From: Pseudomonas sp. TH41
Lineage (GTDB): Bacteria; Pseudomonadota; Gammaproteobacteria; Pseudomonadales; Pseudomonadaceae
NCBI RefSeq assembly: GCF_016650695.1
Contig: NZ_JAEKFH010000005.1
Location: 62,001-126,000 of the forward strand
Reading direction: 5' to 3'
DNA length: 64,000 bases
Under the pieces are notes generated by a model that was not told the origin of the DNA, searched no databases, and saw nothing but the letters and a program-made list of their open reading frames with translations. This document shows positions 26,457 through 34,553 of the stretch, in pieces (the first letter of the stretch is position 1; each line of letters opens with the position of its first letter). Made by a program: the position numbers and the translations under genes.

Positions 26457-27545
26457 TCAGTCGCCTCGCAGAATCAGCGCATGCGCACCGTCCCATTCGG
26501 CGAAGACTTTTTGCCCGCAGTGCACGCCAAGCCGGTTGTAATCGGCATGGGGTTTCTGCACCTGCAGTTCGAGCCCGTCGCTGGCTTCGAGGTAGATGTT
26601 AACCATCGAGCCGATGAACTCTTCACCGACGACGGTGCAGGTCAGTCGGTTGCGCCGGACCGGCTGCGCGGTCAGGTCGATATGCTCGGCGCTGACACAG
26701 ACAGTGACTCGCTCTCCGGGGACCACCGATTTACCCTCCGGCAGCCGCGCCAGGAATTCACCGTGCTCCGAATCGAAGCGAACCAATCCAGCATCGTCGA
26801 AGCCGACGACCGAGCCGCAGAGGATGTTTTTGCCGCCAACGAACTCGGCGACGAAGCGGTTGTGAGGTTCAAGAAAAATCTCCTGCGGCGCGCCGATCTG
26901 TTCAACCCGGCCCCGACTCATGATCACCACTCGATCGGCCATTGCAAACGCTTCGGATTGACTGTGAGTGACGTAGACGAAGGTGATGCCCAGGTCTTTT
27001 TGCAGTCCGGTCAGCACGCCTTGCATGCGCACGCTCAGATGAGCATCGAGCGCGCTCAGTGGCTCGTCGAGTAGCAGGATCGGCGGTTCGGTGACCAACG
27101 AACGCGCCAATGCCACCCGCTGGCGTTGCCCCCCGGAAAGCAGACTGATATCGCGCGTGGCGAACTCCTCCAATCCGAGCCGCTCAAGCCAGTGCAGCGC
27201 CTTTTTGCGCCGCTCGGCCTTGGCCATTCCGCGCATTCGCAGGCCGAACTCGACATTTTCCACGACGTCAAGAAACGGGAACAGCGCCAGGTTTTGCCAC
27301 ACCAATGGCGTCTCTCGCTCCCAGGAGCAGAGGTCATTGATGCGCTCACCGTTAAGACGAATTTCACCCTCGCTGGGTTTATCGAGGCCCGCGAGCATGC
27401 GCAGCGTTGTGGTCTTGCCGCATCCGCTCGATCCCATGATCGCGACGAACTCACCTTTGTAAATTTCCAGGTTCATACGCTCGACAGCCTGGTAGCTGCC
27501 GAAGTGCTTGACCACGTTGTCGAATACCACCAGCGGTTGAGTCAT
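26457..27545 (-). CDS. ABC transporter ATP-binding protein (PotA-like, polyamine/opine type)
   Basis: 362 residues. Walker A is GSSGCGKTTT, the Q-loop is near LVWQNLALFPFL, the ABC signature is LLSGGQRQRVALAR, Walker B is ILLLDEPLSALD and the switch histidine is in YVTHSQSEA. A C-terminal TOBE domain follows from about residue 280 (TVCVSAEHIDL). It energises the importer encoded by the three genes upstream, of the spermidine/putrescine/opine class. It is the last gene of the leftward operon and lies 39 bases after the second permease. The linkage to creatininase suggests the importer carries creatinine or a related guanidino compound. Confidence 0.9.
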   Translation of the reverse strand: MTQPLVVFDNVVKHFGSYQAVERMNLEIYKGEFVAIMGSSGCGKTTTLRMLAGLDKPSEGEIRLNGERINDLCSWERETPLVWQNLALFPFLDVVENVEFGLRMRGMAKAERRKKALHWLERLGLEEFATRDISLLSGGQRQRVALARSLVTEPPILLLDEPLSALDAHLSVRMQGVLTGLQKDLGITFVYVTHSQSEAFAMADRVVIMSRGRVEQIGAPQEIFLEPHNRFVAEFVGGKNILCGSVVGFDDAGLVRFDSEHGEFLARLPEGKSVVPGERVTVCVSAEHIDLTAQPVRRNRLTCTVVGEEFIGSMVNIYLEASDGLELQVQKPHADYNRLGVHCGQKVFAEWDGAHALILRGD

Positions 27546-27584
27546 GGCTGAATCCTTCGTGTCCGGATGATTGTCAGGGTGGTA

Positions 27585-28382
27585 TCAGGCACTCGCGGGC
27601 TTACGCCGCCGCATCAACAGCAGCTGCGCGAGGGTCACCAGGGTCATGGTCGTGATGAAGACGATCGTGCCGATCGCGTTGATAGTCGGGCTCACCTGGC
27701 CTTGCAGGGTATTGAGGATGCGTACGGGGACGGTCTCGTTAAGTCCCGACACGAACCAGGCGACGGCGAACTCATCGAAGGAAACGGCCATGGTCACGAA
27801 CAGCGCAGCGAAAATGCTGGGCGCAGTGAATGGCAGGATCACATAACGCATGGCCTTCCACTGATTGGCACCAAGGTTCCAGGCCGCCGCCTCGATGTTC
27901 GGGTCCATCTGCGCCAGGCGCATCCTGATGACCGCCATCGCAAACGGTGCACACATCACGATGTGGCTGATCATGACCGCATAAATTTCGCCGGAAAGCC
28001 CGACCCGCGACAGGAAAGCCAGCATTGCCAGCCCCATGATCACCACCGGAATGGTGGGCGGCAGCAGCGCGAGCGCCATGTAGATCGACTTGCCGAAGAA
28101 CTGGTAACGGAAGTCGGTATACGCCGCCGTGAATCCGAGCAGCGTCGATACCAACGACACGACCACCCCTACCGTGAGGCTGTTCCTGAAGGCTTGCCAG
28201 ACCGCCGGGTCGGCCGCGATCGTCTCGTACCAGTGCAGGCTGAAACCGCCCAGCGGCAAGGACGGAAAACGGTCGATGTTGAACGAGAACACGAAGCTGC
28301 CGGCAATGGGCGTAAAGATGAAGATGAACACCAGTACGACAAAGCTGCGCAGCAAGAAGTTAATCAGACGATGCTCGTTCAT
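27585..28382 (-). CDS. ABC transporter permease (PotC-like)
   Basis: 265 residues from the ATG at 28382, overlapping the upstream permease stop by 4 bases. It has a first membrane helix LLRSFVVLVFIFIFTPIAGSF and further helices. The BPD permease EAA-loop equivalent is EAAAWNLGANQWKAMRYVILPFTAPSIF, the ATPase contact site. The topology and length are those of PotC/PotI-type subunits. It is the inner-membrane channel half of the importer at 26.4-30.5 kb. Confidence 0.9.
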   Translation of the reverse strand: MNEHRLINFLLRSFVVLVFIFIFTPIAGSFVFSFNIDRFPSLPLGGFSLHWYETIAADPAVWQAFRNSLTVGVVVSLVSTLLGFTAAYTDFRYQFFGKSIYMALALLPPTIPVVIMGLAMLAFLSRVGLSGEIYAVMISHIVMCAPFAMAVIRMRLAQMDPNIEAAAWNLGANQWKAMRYVILPFTAPSIFAALFVTMAVSFDEFAVAWFVSGLNETVPVRILNTLQGQVSPTINAIGTIVFITTMTLVTLAQLLLMRRRKPASA

Positions 28383-29308
28383 GCGCGCCTCCGGTAAGCG
28401 AATCGAACTGCGCCAAAGGCCGCGATGAGCAGCGTCACGATCATCATCGTTGCGATCACCGCCGCGCGTGGCCATTGCTGACCGGACTTGGTGGTATCAG
28501 TGATCAGGGTGCTCAAGGTCGGCGGCTGGCCTCCGCCCAGATAGAGCGGACTGACGAAGTCGCCGAAGGTCAGAATGAAGCAGAACAGCGCCGCGACAAC
28601 GATGCCGATCCGCGCCGACGGCACGACCACCAGGAACACTGTTCGCAATCGTCCGCAGCCAAGGTTATGCGCGGCCTCGATCAACGAGCGATCGATGTAC
28701 ATCAGGCTGAAGAGTTGAAGCAGCACCACCAATGGCAGGCACAGCGTGAAGTAGCCAACATAGGTGCCGAACGCCGTGTTCAGCATCGCCAATGGCTCCA
28801 GCCCGAGTTGACCCAGCGCGGAATTGAAGATCCCGTTATCGCTGAGGAACACCTGCCATGAATAGGTGCGAACCAGGTAGCTGGTGAAAAACGGCGTGAT
28901 CAGCAGCAACACCAGCAACTGCTTTACCGACTCGCGAAACTTGAAGGCGATCGAATAGGCACAGGGAAAAGCCACCATGCTGACCAGTACGGTGGCCCCC
29001 GCCGCCATGGCAAGGGTGTGGACGTAGGCATCCCAAAAGAAGCCGCGACTGAGCATGTAGCTCCAGTTCAGCCACTCAAACGTCGGCACCATCCGGAAGT
29101 TGCGCACGACCCAGAAGCTGATCGCGACCAGGAATGCCAGCGGGAATACAAAGAAGATCAACTGCCAGATCAGGATCGGCATCGAGAAACTGAGGCCGTA
29201 CCAGGGCAGACGCCATACCTTTTTGTGGCCTCGCTGCCGCATCAATAGCTTGGCAGTAGCGTTGTCAGTCAGTACCGGCGGTGAAGTCTTTAACTTGTCT
29301 GTCATCAT
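28379..29308 (-). CDS. ABC transporter permease (PotB-like)
   Basis: 309 residues from tandem ATG codons at 29308/29305. About 60 hydrophilic N-terminal residues including KLLMRQRGHKKVWRLPW precede the first helix (FSMPILIWQLIFFVFPLAFLV). The EAA loop is EAAHNLGCGRLRTVFLVVVPSARIG. It pairs with the PotC-like permease to form the membrane pore. The start lies 23 bases after the binding-protein stop. Confidence 0.88.
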   Translation of the reverse strand: MMTDKLKTSPPVLTDNATAKLLMRQRGHKKVWRLPWYGLSFSMPILIWQLIFFVFPLAFLVAISFWVVRNFRMVPTFEWLNWSYMLSRGFFWDAYVHTLAMAAGATVLVSMVAFPCAYSIAFKFRESVKQLLVLLLITPFFTSYLVRTYSWQVFLSDNGIFNSALGQLGLEPLAMLNTAFGTYVGYFTLCLPLVVLLQLFSLMYIDRSLIEAAHNLGCGRLRTVFLVVVPSARIGIVVAALFCFILTFGDFVSPLYLGGGQPPTLSTLITDTTKSGQQWPRAAVIATMMIVTLLIAAFGAVRFAYRRRA

Positions 29309-29331
29309 TGCGACCACCTCCACGCGTCTCG

Positions 29332-30459
29332 TCAAGCACCCTTGTATTGCGACCAGAAGTCGTTCCACTCCTCCAGGTTCTGCTGGACCGGAAGCTCGCG
29401 GTACTTGATACGGCCGTCGCGGATATCATCCATGACGTTGCGCTGACCGAGCACCATGCCTTGACGCTTCGCTTCGGCGGGATCGGTTCGGTTCAGCAGT
29501 TCCCAACCTTTTTTGCTCGGGATAAGTGCTGGGTAGGCGGCCATTTTCGCCGACTTGACCTGGCCTTCCGGTGAGGTGATGTACTGGATGAACTTCTTCG
29601 CCAGATCCGGGCTGTGTGCTTTTCGGGCGATGCAGTAAGACTCCGTCCATTGCAACCCGCCCTCCTGCGGCAGCACGGTTTTTACCGGCGCGCCGGCACG
29701 CTGCAGGACCCCGGTGATCCAGTCACCGATGCCACACATGGCATGGACCTGACCGTTTTTCAGCGAAGAAAAGGTTCCGCCGTAGTCAAAGAAACCACCG
29801 ATCTGCGGACGTAGACTCATCATCTTCTGCTGCACGGTTTGCCAGTGCGCAGCATCGATGTCATAGGGACGCGCATTGCCATTGAGCAAGCTGATCTGCC
29901 CAAGGTTCGGCAGGTGCCAGTCGAAGTGTCCGACCTTGCCCTTGAGGCTTTCATCCCAGAACAGGTCGTAGCTGCGCACCTTGGCTTCGGGCACGAGTTG
30001 CGTGTTGTAAGCGATGCCGAGAAAGCCGAAGCGGATCAGGACCGAGTAGAGCTTGTCCCCTTGCCAGTGGCCGGGGAAATGCTGGAACTCGGGGTAGAAG
30101 TCATCGAAGGGGTAGTCAGCCGGGTCAAGCTGCTCGATGTAGTCGGCGGCATTGAGTTGCTGCACATATTCGGCGTCGGACAGGATCAGATCGAAGGTGC
30201 CGGGCGGCGATTGCGAGATCAGCCCCAGCATGTTGTCCCCACCGGTGTAGTACTTGGCCCGGACCTTGACGCCGTACTTGCGCTCGAAATCGGCGACGAT
30301 GTCCGGCTCCGCGTGCCCGGCCCATGCCAGGATCACCAGCTCTTTTTCCGCTGCGGCAAAGCTTCTCAAGGGCAGGACGCCGGAAAGCGCTGCGGTGCCT
30401 GCCAGGATGCTGGTGGTCTTGAGGAAGGTACGGCGTGAAAGGTCGATGCGATTATTCAT
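29332..30459 (-). CDS. ABC transporter substrate-binding protein (PotD/PotF type, Tat-exported)
   Basis: 375 residues from the ATG at 30459, which follows the ribosome site AGGAGAG. The N-terminus DLSRRTFLKTTSILAGTAAL is a twin-arginine signal, so it is exported folded. The mature protein begins near AAAEKELVILAWAGHAEPDIVADFERKYGV, typical of the spermidine/putrescine/opine binding-protein family. It delivers substrate to the permeases encoded just downstream. It is divergent from creatininase across a 371-base regulatory gap, so creatinine or creatine uptake is plausible; polyamine uptake remains an alternative. Confidence 0.9.
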   Translation of the reverse strand: MNNRIDLSRRTFLKTTSILAGTAALSGVLPLRSFAAAEKELVILAWAGHAEPDIVADFERKYGVKVRAKYYTGGDNMLGLISQSPPGTFDLILSDAEYVQQLNAADYIEQLDPADYPFDDFYPEFQHFPGHWQGDKLYSVLIRFGFLGIAYNTQLVPEAKVRSYDLFWDESLKGKVGHFDWHLPNLGQISLLNGNARPYDIDAAHWQTVQQKMMSLRPQIGGFFDYGGTFSSLKNGQVHAMCGIGDWITGVLQRAGAPVKTVLPQEGGLQWTESYCIARKAHSPDLAKKFIQYITSPEGQVKSAKMAAYPALIPSKKGWELLNRTDPAEAKRQGMVLGQRNVMDDIRDGRIKYRELPVQQNLEEWNDFWSQYKGA

Positions 30460-30602
30460 TATTGTCTCTCCTGGGTGATGGAAAGTGCCTCTGTCCGTTT
30501 CATCCTTTTGCTGTTGCTTCCTGCTACTGCGCTGCCAATTCCACGCATCATTGGCTGGCTGAATCCATTGCAGCAGGTTGCCATCACCCATTTTTGTACG
30601 CG

Positions 30603-30629
30603 TCCGACCTGAAGTTTGTCAGATCCGAC
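30603..30629 (+). promoter_or_regulatory. Creatinine-regulon motif, copy 1
   Basis: Reads TCCGACCTGAAGTTTGTCAG followed by ATCCGAC. It matches the motif at 37448-37474 upstream of creatinase at 22 of 27 positions. TCCGAC occurs twice within it, 21 bases apart (two helical turns), as expected for direct half-sites of an AraC-type dimer. A reverse-strand relative is at 30717-30733 (GTCGGATTTAGACAAAT). The neighbouring GlxA-type regulators are the candidate binders. Confidence 0.55.
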
Positions 30630-30681
30630 TCACGGCCCGTCTCACTCAAAAGCGGCGCCCCTTAATCCGATAACCGGACAG

Positions 30682-30712
30682 AAATGACAAATCAGAGGGT
30701 GTTTTGTCATTT
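30682..30712. promoter_or_regulatory. Inverted repeat AAATGACAAA-N11-TTTGTCATTT
   Basis: Two perfectly complementary 10-base arms separated by 11 bases, about 120 bases upstream of the creatininase start. It may be an operator or a hairpin; there is no T-run, so it is not a terminator. Confidence 0.45.
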
Positions 30713-30830
30713 ACGGGTCGGATTTAGACAAATCGCCGCCCTCCCCCTCTGATCGAATTGATCTACGCGCCGCCTTCGATTCCAGCAGTCCAGAGGGTCG
30801 GTCAGATAATCACTTCCAAAGGATGTTCAG

Positions 30831-31610
30831 ATGAACAACAGCGTCGTTATTGGAGAACTCACCTGGCCAGAGTATGCAGAGAAGGTCGCGACCGGCTGCC
30901 CGATTTTTCTGCCAGTTGGCGCACTTGAACAGCATGGACATCACATGTGCATGGAGGTCGATGTCCTGCTGCCTACCGCGATATGTAAATCGGTAGCACA
31001 GAATGTCAGTGGCCTGGTTTTGCCTGCACTCGCCTACGGCTACAAGTCTCAGCAGAAATCAGGAGGCGGCAACCACTTTCCTGGAACGACCAGTCTCGAC
31101 GGCGCCACGCTGACCCACACCGTGCAGGACATCATCAGAGAGCTTGCACGCCATGGCGCACGCAAACTGGTGATGATGAATGGTCACTATGAAAACTCGA
31201 TGTTCATTGTCGAGGGCATAGACCTTGCGCTTAGAGAACTTCGCTACGGTGGCATCACTGACTTCAAGGTTGTCGTGCTGTCGTATTGGGACTTTATCAA
31301 CGATCCCGCCGTTATCGAAAAGCTGTACCCCGATGGATTCCTCGGTTGGGATATCGAACATGGCGGTATTTTCGAGACCTCCCTGATGCTGGCCCTTCAC
31401 CCTGACAAGGTCGATCTGAGTCGTGCGGTTGACCACCCTCCCGCCACCTTCCCGCCTTATGACGTCTTCCCCATCATCCCGGAGCGCACGCCCGCCTGCG
31501 GAACACTGTCATCCCCGAAAGGCTCCAGCCGGGAGAAAGGCGAACTGATTCTTGAAGTGTGCATCTCGGGCATCAGCGCCGCCGTGCGAGAGGCTTTTGA
31601 TCTGGAGTAG
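30831..31610 (+). CDS. crnA: Creatininase (creatinine amidohydrolase)
   Basis: 259 residues, the usual length for the Pseudomonas enzyme, with an AAGGA site before the ATG. It catalyses reversible hydrolysis of creatinine to creatine. Metal-binding and active-site segments of the creatininase family are all visible: PVGALEQHGHHM, SGGGNHFPGTTSLDG, MNGHYENSMFIVEGIDLALREL and GWDIEHGGIFETSLM. From memory the sequence is very close to the characterised P. putida creatininase. It is divergent from an ABC importer and about 5 kb from creatinase, which takes the product creatine onward. The TAG stop is formed inside a REP repeat. Confidence 0.93.
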   Translation: MNNSVVIGELTWPEYAEKVATGCPIFLPVGALEQHGHHMCMEVDVLLPTAICKSVAQNVSGLVLPALAYGYKSQQKSGGGNHFPGTTSLDGATLTHTVQDIIRELARHGARKLVMMNGHYENSMFIVEGIDLALRELRYGGITDFKVVVLSYWDFINDPAVIEKLYPDGFLGWDIEHGGIFETSLMLALHPDKVDLSRAVDHPPATFPPYDVFPIIPERTPACGTLSSPKGSSREKGELILEVCISGISAAVREAFDLE

Positions 31611-31705
31611 GAGCGAGCTTGCTCGCGATGGACGTCAACGATAACGCGTGCTTTCTGAATAAATGCGTCGCTCTCAAGACCATCGCGAGCAAGCTCGCTC
31701 CTACA
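31607..31705. repeat. Paired REP element (BIME-like), family 1
   Basis: GTAGGAGCGAGCTTGCTCGC at 31607 and its inverted copy GCGAGCAAGCTCGCTCCTAC ending near 31704, separated by about 50 bases. This is the common Pseudomonas REP type. The first copy supplies the stop codon of creatininase. Confidence 0.85.
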
Positions 31706-31758
31706 CAATTTCCAGCCTGCCGTTAACCCTCCAAAACATAATAAAAAGGGTAAGTCTT

Positions 31759-33138
31759 ATGTCCAGCAGCTCAACCTTGGCCCCAGGCCTCAAGCAACGT
31801 CACGTCACCATGTTGTCCATTGCCGGGGCCATCGGCGCCGGCCTGTTCATCGGCTCAGGGCACGCCATCGCTTCTGCGGGACCCGCCGCCATCCTGGCGT
31901 ACATTTTTTCCGGCACCCTTGTGGTATTGGTCATGCGCATGCTGGGAGAAATGGCCGTAGCGTCGCCGGACACAGGGTCATTTTCGACCTATGCGGAACG
32001 CGCGATGGGACGTAGCGCCGGCTTCACCATCGGCTGGCTGTATTGGTGGTTCTGGGTGCTGGTCATTCCTATTGAAGCCATCGCCGCTGCGGCTATTTTG
32101 CATGCCTGGTTTCCCGCCATTCAAACGTGGGAGTTTGCGATAGCGGTCACCGGCCTGCTGACGTTAACGAACCTGTTCAGTGTCGCTCGTTACGGCGAGT
32201 TCGAATTCTGGTTCGCCATGCTCAAGGTCATTGCGGTACTGGGCTTTATCGCGCTAGGCGCGCTTGCCCTGGCGGGTGTGTTACCTGATACGACGGTGAG
32301 TGGTGTCGTTCAATTGAGCAACGAATTTGGTGGTTTCATGCCCAATGGCATGACCGCCGTTGTTGGCGCGATGCTCACCACCGTGTTCAGCTTCATGGGC
32401 ACAGAAATCGTCACCATCGCCGCTGCCGAATCTCAGAACCCCTCCAAACAAATCACCCGTGCGACAAACTCCGTCGTCTGGCGCATGGGGATTTTCTATA
32501 TCGTCTCGGTGTTCCTCATCATCTCCATCGTCCCTTGGAACGACCCGATGCTGATGGAGGTCGGCTCTTATCAGAGAGCGCTTGAGTTGATGAACATTCC
32601 GCACGCGAAAATGATCGTAGATATCGTCGTGCTGATTGCGGTAGCCAGCTGCCTTAACTCAGCCATCTATACGGCCTCACGCATGGTTTACTCGCTGAGC
32701 AAACGCGGGGACGGACCTCAAGTGCTTCAGAAGACGTCGTCTTCAGGGGTGCCCTATATCGCGGTGCTGGCCAGCACAGCGGTGGGTTTCCTGACCACGG
32801 CACTTAATTATTTTGCACCCAACGAAGTCTTCTCCTTCCTCCTGGCCAGCTCAGGCGCCGTTGCCCTGCTGGTGTATCTGGCCATTGCCGTTTCGCAACT
32901 GGTACTTCGCAAAAAAATGAACGCTTCGGGACAGCCGATCGCCTTCAAGATGTGGTTTTACCCTTGGCTCAGCTACCTGGTTATTTTCTGCATCTTGAGC
33001 ATCCTGGTGGTCATGCTGATTTTGCCGGAGCATCGCATGGAAGTTATTGCTACGGGTGCGCTCACACTGTCGATCGTCTGTATGGGGGCCATTTTTAACG
33101 CCAGGAAGAGCTCCGTGCAGGAAGCCGGATTGGCGTAA
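31759..33138 (+). CDS. APC-family amino acid permease (GABA-permease-like)
   Basis: 459 residues from the ATG at 31759. About 12 hydrophobic helices are seen, with the amino-acid-permease signature near the N-terminus: MLSIAGAIGAGLFIGSGHAIASAGPAAILAY, then MLGEMAVASPDTGSFSTYAERAMG. Closest by eye to GabP/AnsP-type proton symporters. Being between creatininase and a GlxA-type regulator, it may import a creatinine-pathway compound such as sarcosine or creatine; this is inference. A REP pair separates it from creatininase, and a terminator follows. Confidence 0.88.
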   Translation: MSSSSTLAPGLKQRHVTMLSIAGAIGAGLFIGSGHAIASAGPAAILAYIFSGTLVVLVMRMLGEMAVASPDTGSFSTYAERAMGRSAGFTIGWLYWWFWVLVIPIEAIAAAAILHAWFPAIQTWEFAIAVTGLLTLTNLFSVARYGEFEFWFAMLKVIAVLGFIALGALALAGVLPDTTVSGVVQLSNEFGGFMPNGMTAVVGAMLTTVFSFMGTEIVTIAAAESQNPSKQITRATNSVVWRMGIFYIVSVFLIISIVPWNDPMLMEVGSYQRALELMNIPHAKMIVDIVVLIAVASCLNSAIYTASRMVYSLSKRGDGPQVLQKTSSSGVPYIAVLASTAVGFLTTALNYFAPNEVFSFLLASSGAVALLVYLAIAVSQLVLRKKMNASGQPIAFKMWFYPWLSYLVIFCILSILVVMLILPEHRMEVIATGALTLSIVCMGAIFNARKSSVQEAGLA

Positions 33139-33199
33139 ACCTATAAACGCTCGACTCTACATTGACCTGCCACGCCAACGATTAACCGTTCACCTCTTT

Positions 33200-33237
33200 C
33201 CGGCCCGCTTCCCACGATGAGCGGGCCGGTTTTTTTT
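33200..33237 (+). terminator. Rho-independent terminator after APC permease
   Basis: Perfect 10-bp stem CCGGCCCGCT / AGCGGGCCGG (33200-33209 and 33220-33229) followed by eight T residues. Confidence 0.9.
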
Positions 33238-33395
33238 GCCCCTGCCCTCTTCCGCCTCAATATGCCTATTCGTCGGGCGCTCGGTGTAAGATCCAAAGGC
33301 CCGAAAGCATAGTTATCAATCATAAAAACGAGATGATGTTGCCTCTGTCGGCAGCTTGCCGCAGAGCGCGTCACTGACACAGTTGAGGAGCGGTA

Positions 33396-34415
33396 ATGAT
33401 GGCGAAACTCCACGCGGCGAAACCCGCCGCAGGACGTTCGGCTAATGAACAACGGCCGGTAAAAACCGTAGGCTTTCTGATCATTCCCAACTTCACCACC
33501 ATCGGCTTCGCCTCCGCGGTGGAAACCCTGCGCATGGCCAACATGGCAGCGCGCCGACCGATGTTCCGCACGGTCATCATCGCAGCCAGCCTGGACCCGG
33601 TCACCGCCAGCAACGGCATGCGCATCCTGCCCGACTACGCCATCACCGAAGCCCCCAAGCTCGACATACTGTTCGTTGTCGGATCAAACCCGATCGTCTC
33701 CAATCACAGCAGTCGACCGTTGCTCAATTGGCTACGCAAGCTGGCGCATGATCAGGTGCCGCTCGGCGGAATTTGCACGGGCAGCCATTTGTTGGCGCGT
33801 GCCGATTTGCTCAAGGGCTATCGCTGCACAATTCACTGGGAAGACATCGAAGCGCTGAAGGAACGTTTCCCGGGCATCATTATTTCCAACCAGCTGTTCG
33901 AGCTTGATCGTGATCGCTACACCTGTTCCGGGGGCGTCGCCTCGATGGACATGACCCTGCAGTTGATTGCCCGGGAACCGGGTGGTCGAGACATCGCAGC
34001 CCATGCGGCCGAGTTGTTGTTGTGTGATCGGGTCCGTGGCGCGCAAGAGCAGCAGCGTGTGCCATTGCGCCAGAAGCTGGGCACTTCTCAGCCCAAGCTC
34101 AGCCAGATGGTGGCAATCATGGAGGCTAATCTCGAGGAGCCGGTGGGCCTGGAGGAGCTGGCTCGGTTGAACGAGGTATCGGTGCGACAACTGGAACGCC
34201 TGTTTCACAAACACCTGCAACGTACGCCGAGCCAGTACTACCTGGAGTTGCGCCTTTCACGGGCGCGGCAATTGCTGCTGCGCAGCGAGTCGCAAGTACG
34301 TGATATCGCCCTCGCCTGCGGCTTCGTTTCACCGGCGCACTTCTCAAAATGCTACAGCCGTTTCTTTGGTGTATCGCCCATTGGAGAGCGTAAGAAAGTG
34401 GCTGCGGTGCATTGA
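33396..34415 (+). CDS. GlxA-family AraC-type transcriptional regulator 1
   Basis: 339 residues; GAGGAG lies 6 bases before the ATG, and a second ATG is at 33399. The N-terminal DJ-1/PfpI-like domain (about 25-195, FLIIPNFTTIGFASAVETLRMAN, LGGICTGSHLLARA) acts as a ligand sensor in this family. The C-terminal double helix-turn-helix (about 235-335, VGLEELARLNEVSVRQLERLFHKHLQRTPSQYYLELRLSRARQLL) binds DNA. Relatives control carnitine, choline, arginine and similar nitrogen-compound catabolism. Placed between creatininase and creatinase genes, it is the leading candidate activator for the 27-base motif shared by their promoters. Confidence 0.88.
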   Translation: MMAKLHAAKPAAGRSANEQRPVKTVGFLIIPNFTTIGFASAVETLRMANMAARRPMFRTVIIAASLDPVTASNGMRILPDYAITEAPKLDILFVVGSNPIVSNHSSRPLLNWLRKLAHDQVPLGGICTGSHLLARADLLKGYRCTIHWEDIEALKERFPGIIISNQLFELDRDRYTCSGGVASMDMTLQLIAREPGGRDIAAHAAELLLCDRVRGAQEQQRVPLRQKLGTSQPKLSQMVAIMEANLEEPVGLEELARLNEVSVRQLERLFHKHLQRTPSQYYLELRLSRARQLLLRSESQVRDIALACGFVSPAHFSKCYSRFFGVSPIGERKKVAAVH

Positions 34416-34440
34416 TCCAATATTGATGTTGGCTGGACTG

Positions 34441-34530
34441 GCCTCTTCGCGAGCAAGCCCGCTCCCACAGTTGACCGAGTTGTCCAGGCGGACGCGGTTT
34501 AATGTGGGAGCGGGCTTGCTCGCGAAGGCG
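34441..34530. repeat. Paired REP element, family 1
   Basis: CGCGAGCAAGCCCGCTCCCACA (34448-34469) and its inverted copy TGTGGGAGCGGGCTTGCTCGCG (34504-34525), between the end of GlxA regulator 1 and the convergent MFS gene. Confidence 0.85.
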
Positions 34531-34553
34531 TCCGTGAGATCGCCGAGTGCTGC

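Larger units (their letters stand above)
30460..30830. other. Divergent regulatory region between importer and creatininase
   Basis: 371 bases with no gene. It contains a 27-base motif (30603-30629) also found upstream of creatinase, a reverse-strand partial copy at 30717-30733, and an inverted repeat AAATGACAAA / TTTGTCATTT at 30682-30691 and 30703-30712. Promoters for both directions must lie here. Confidence 0.7.
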
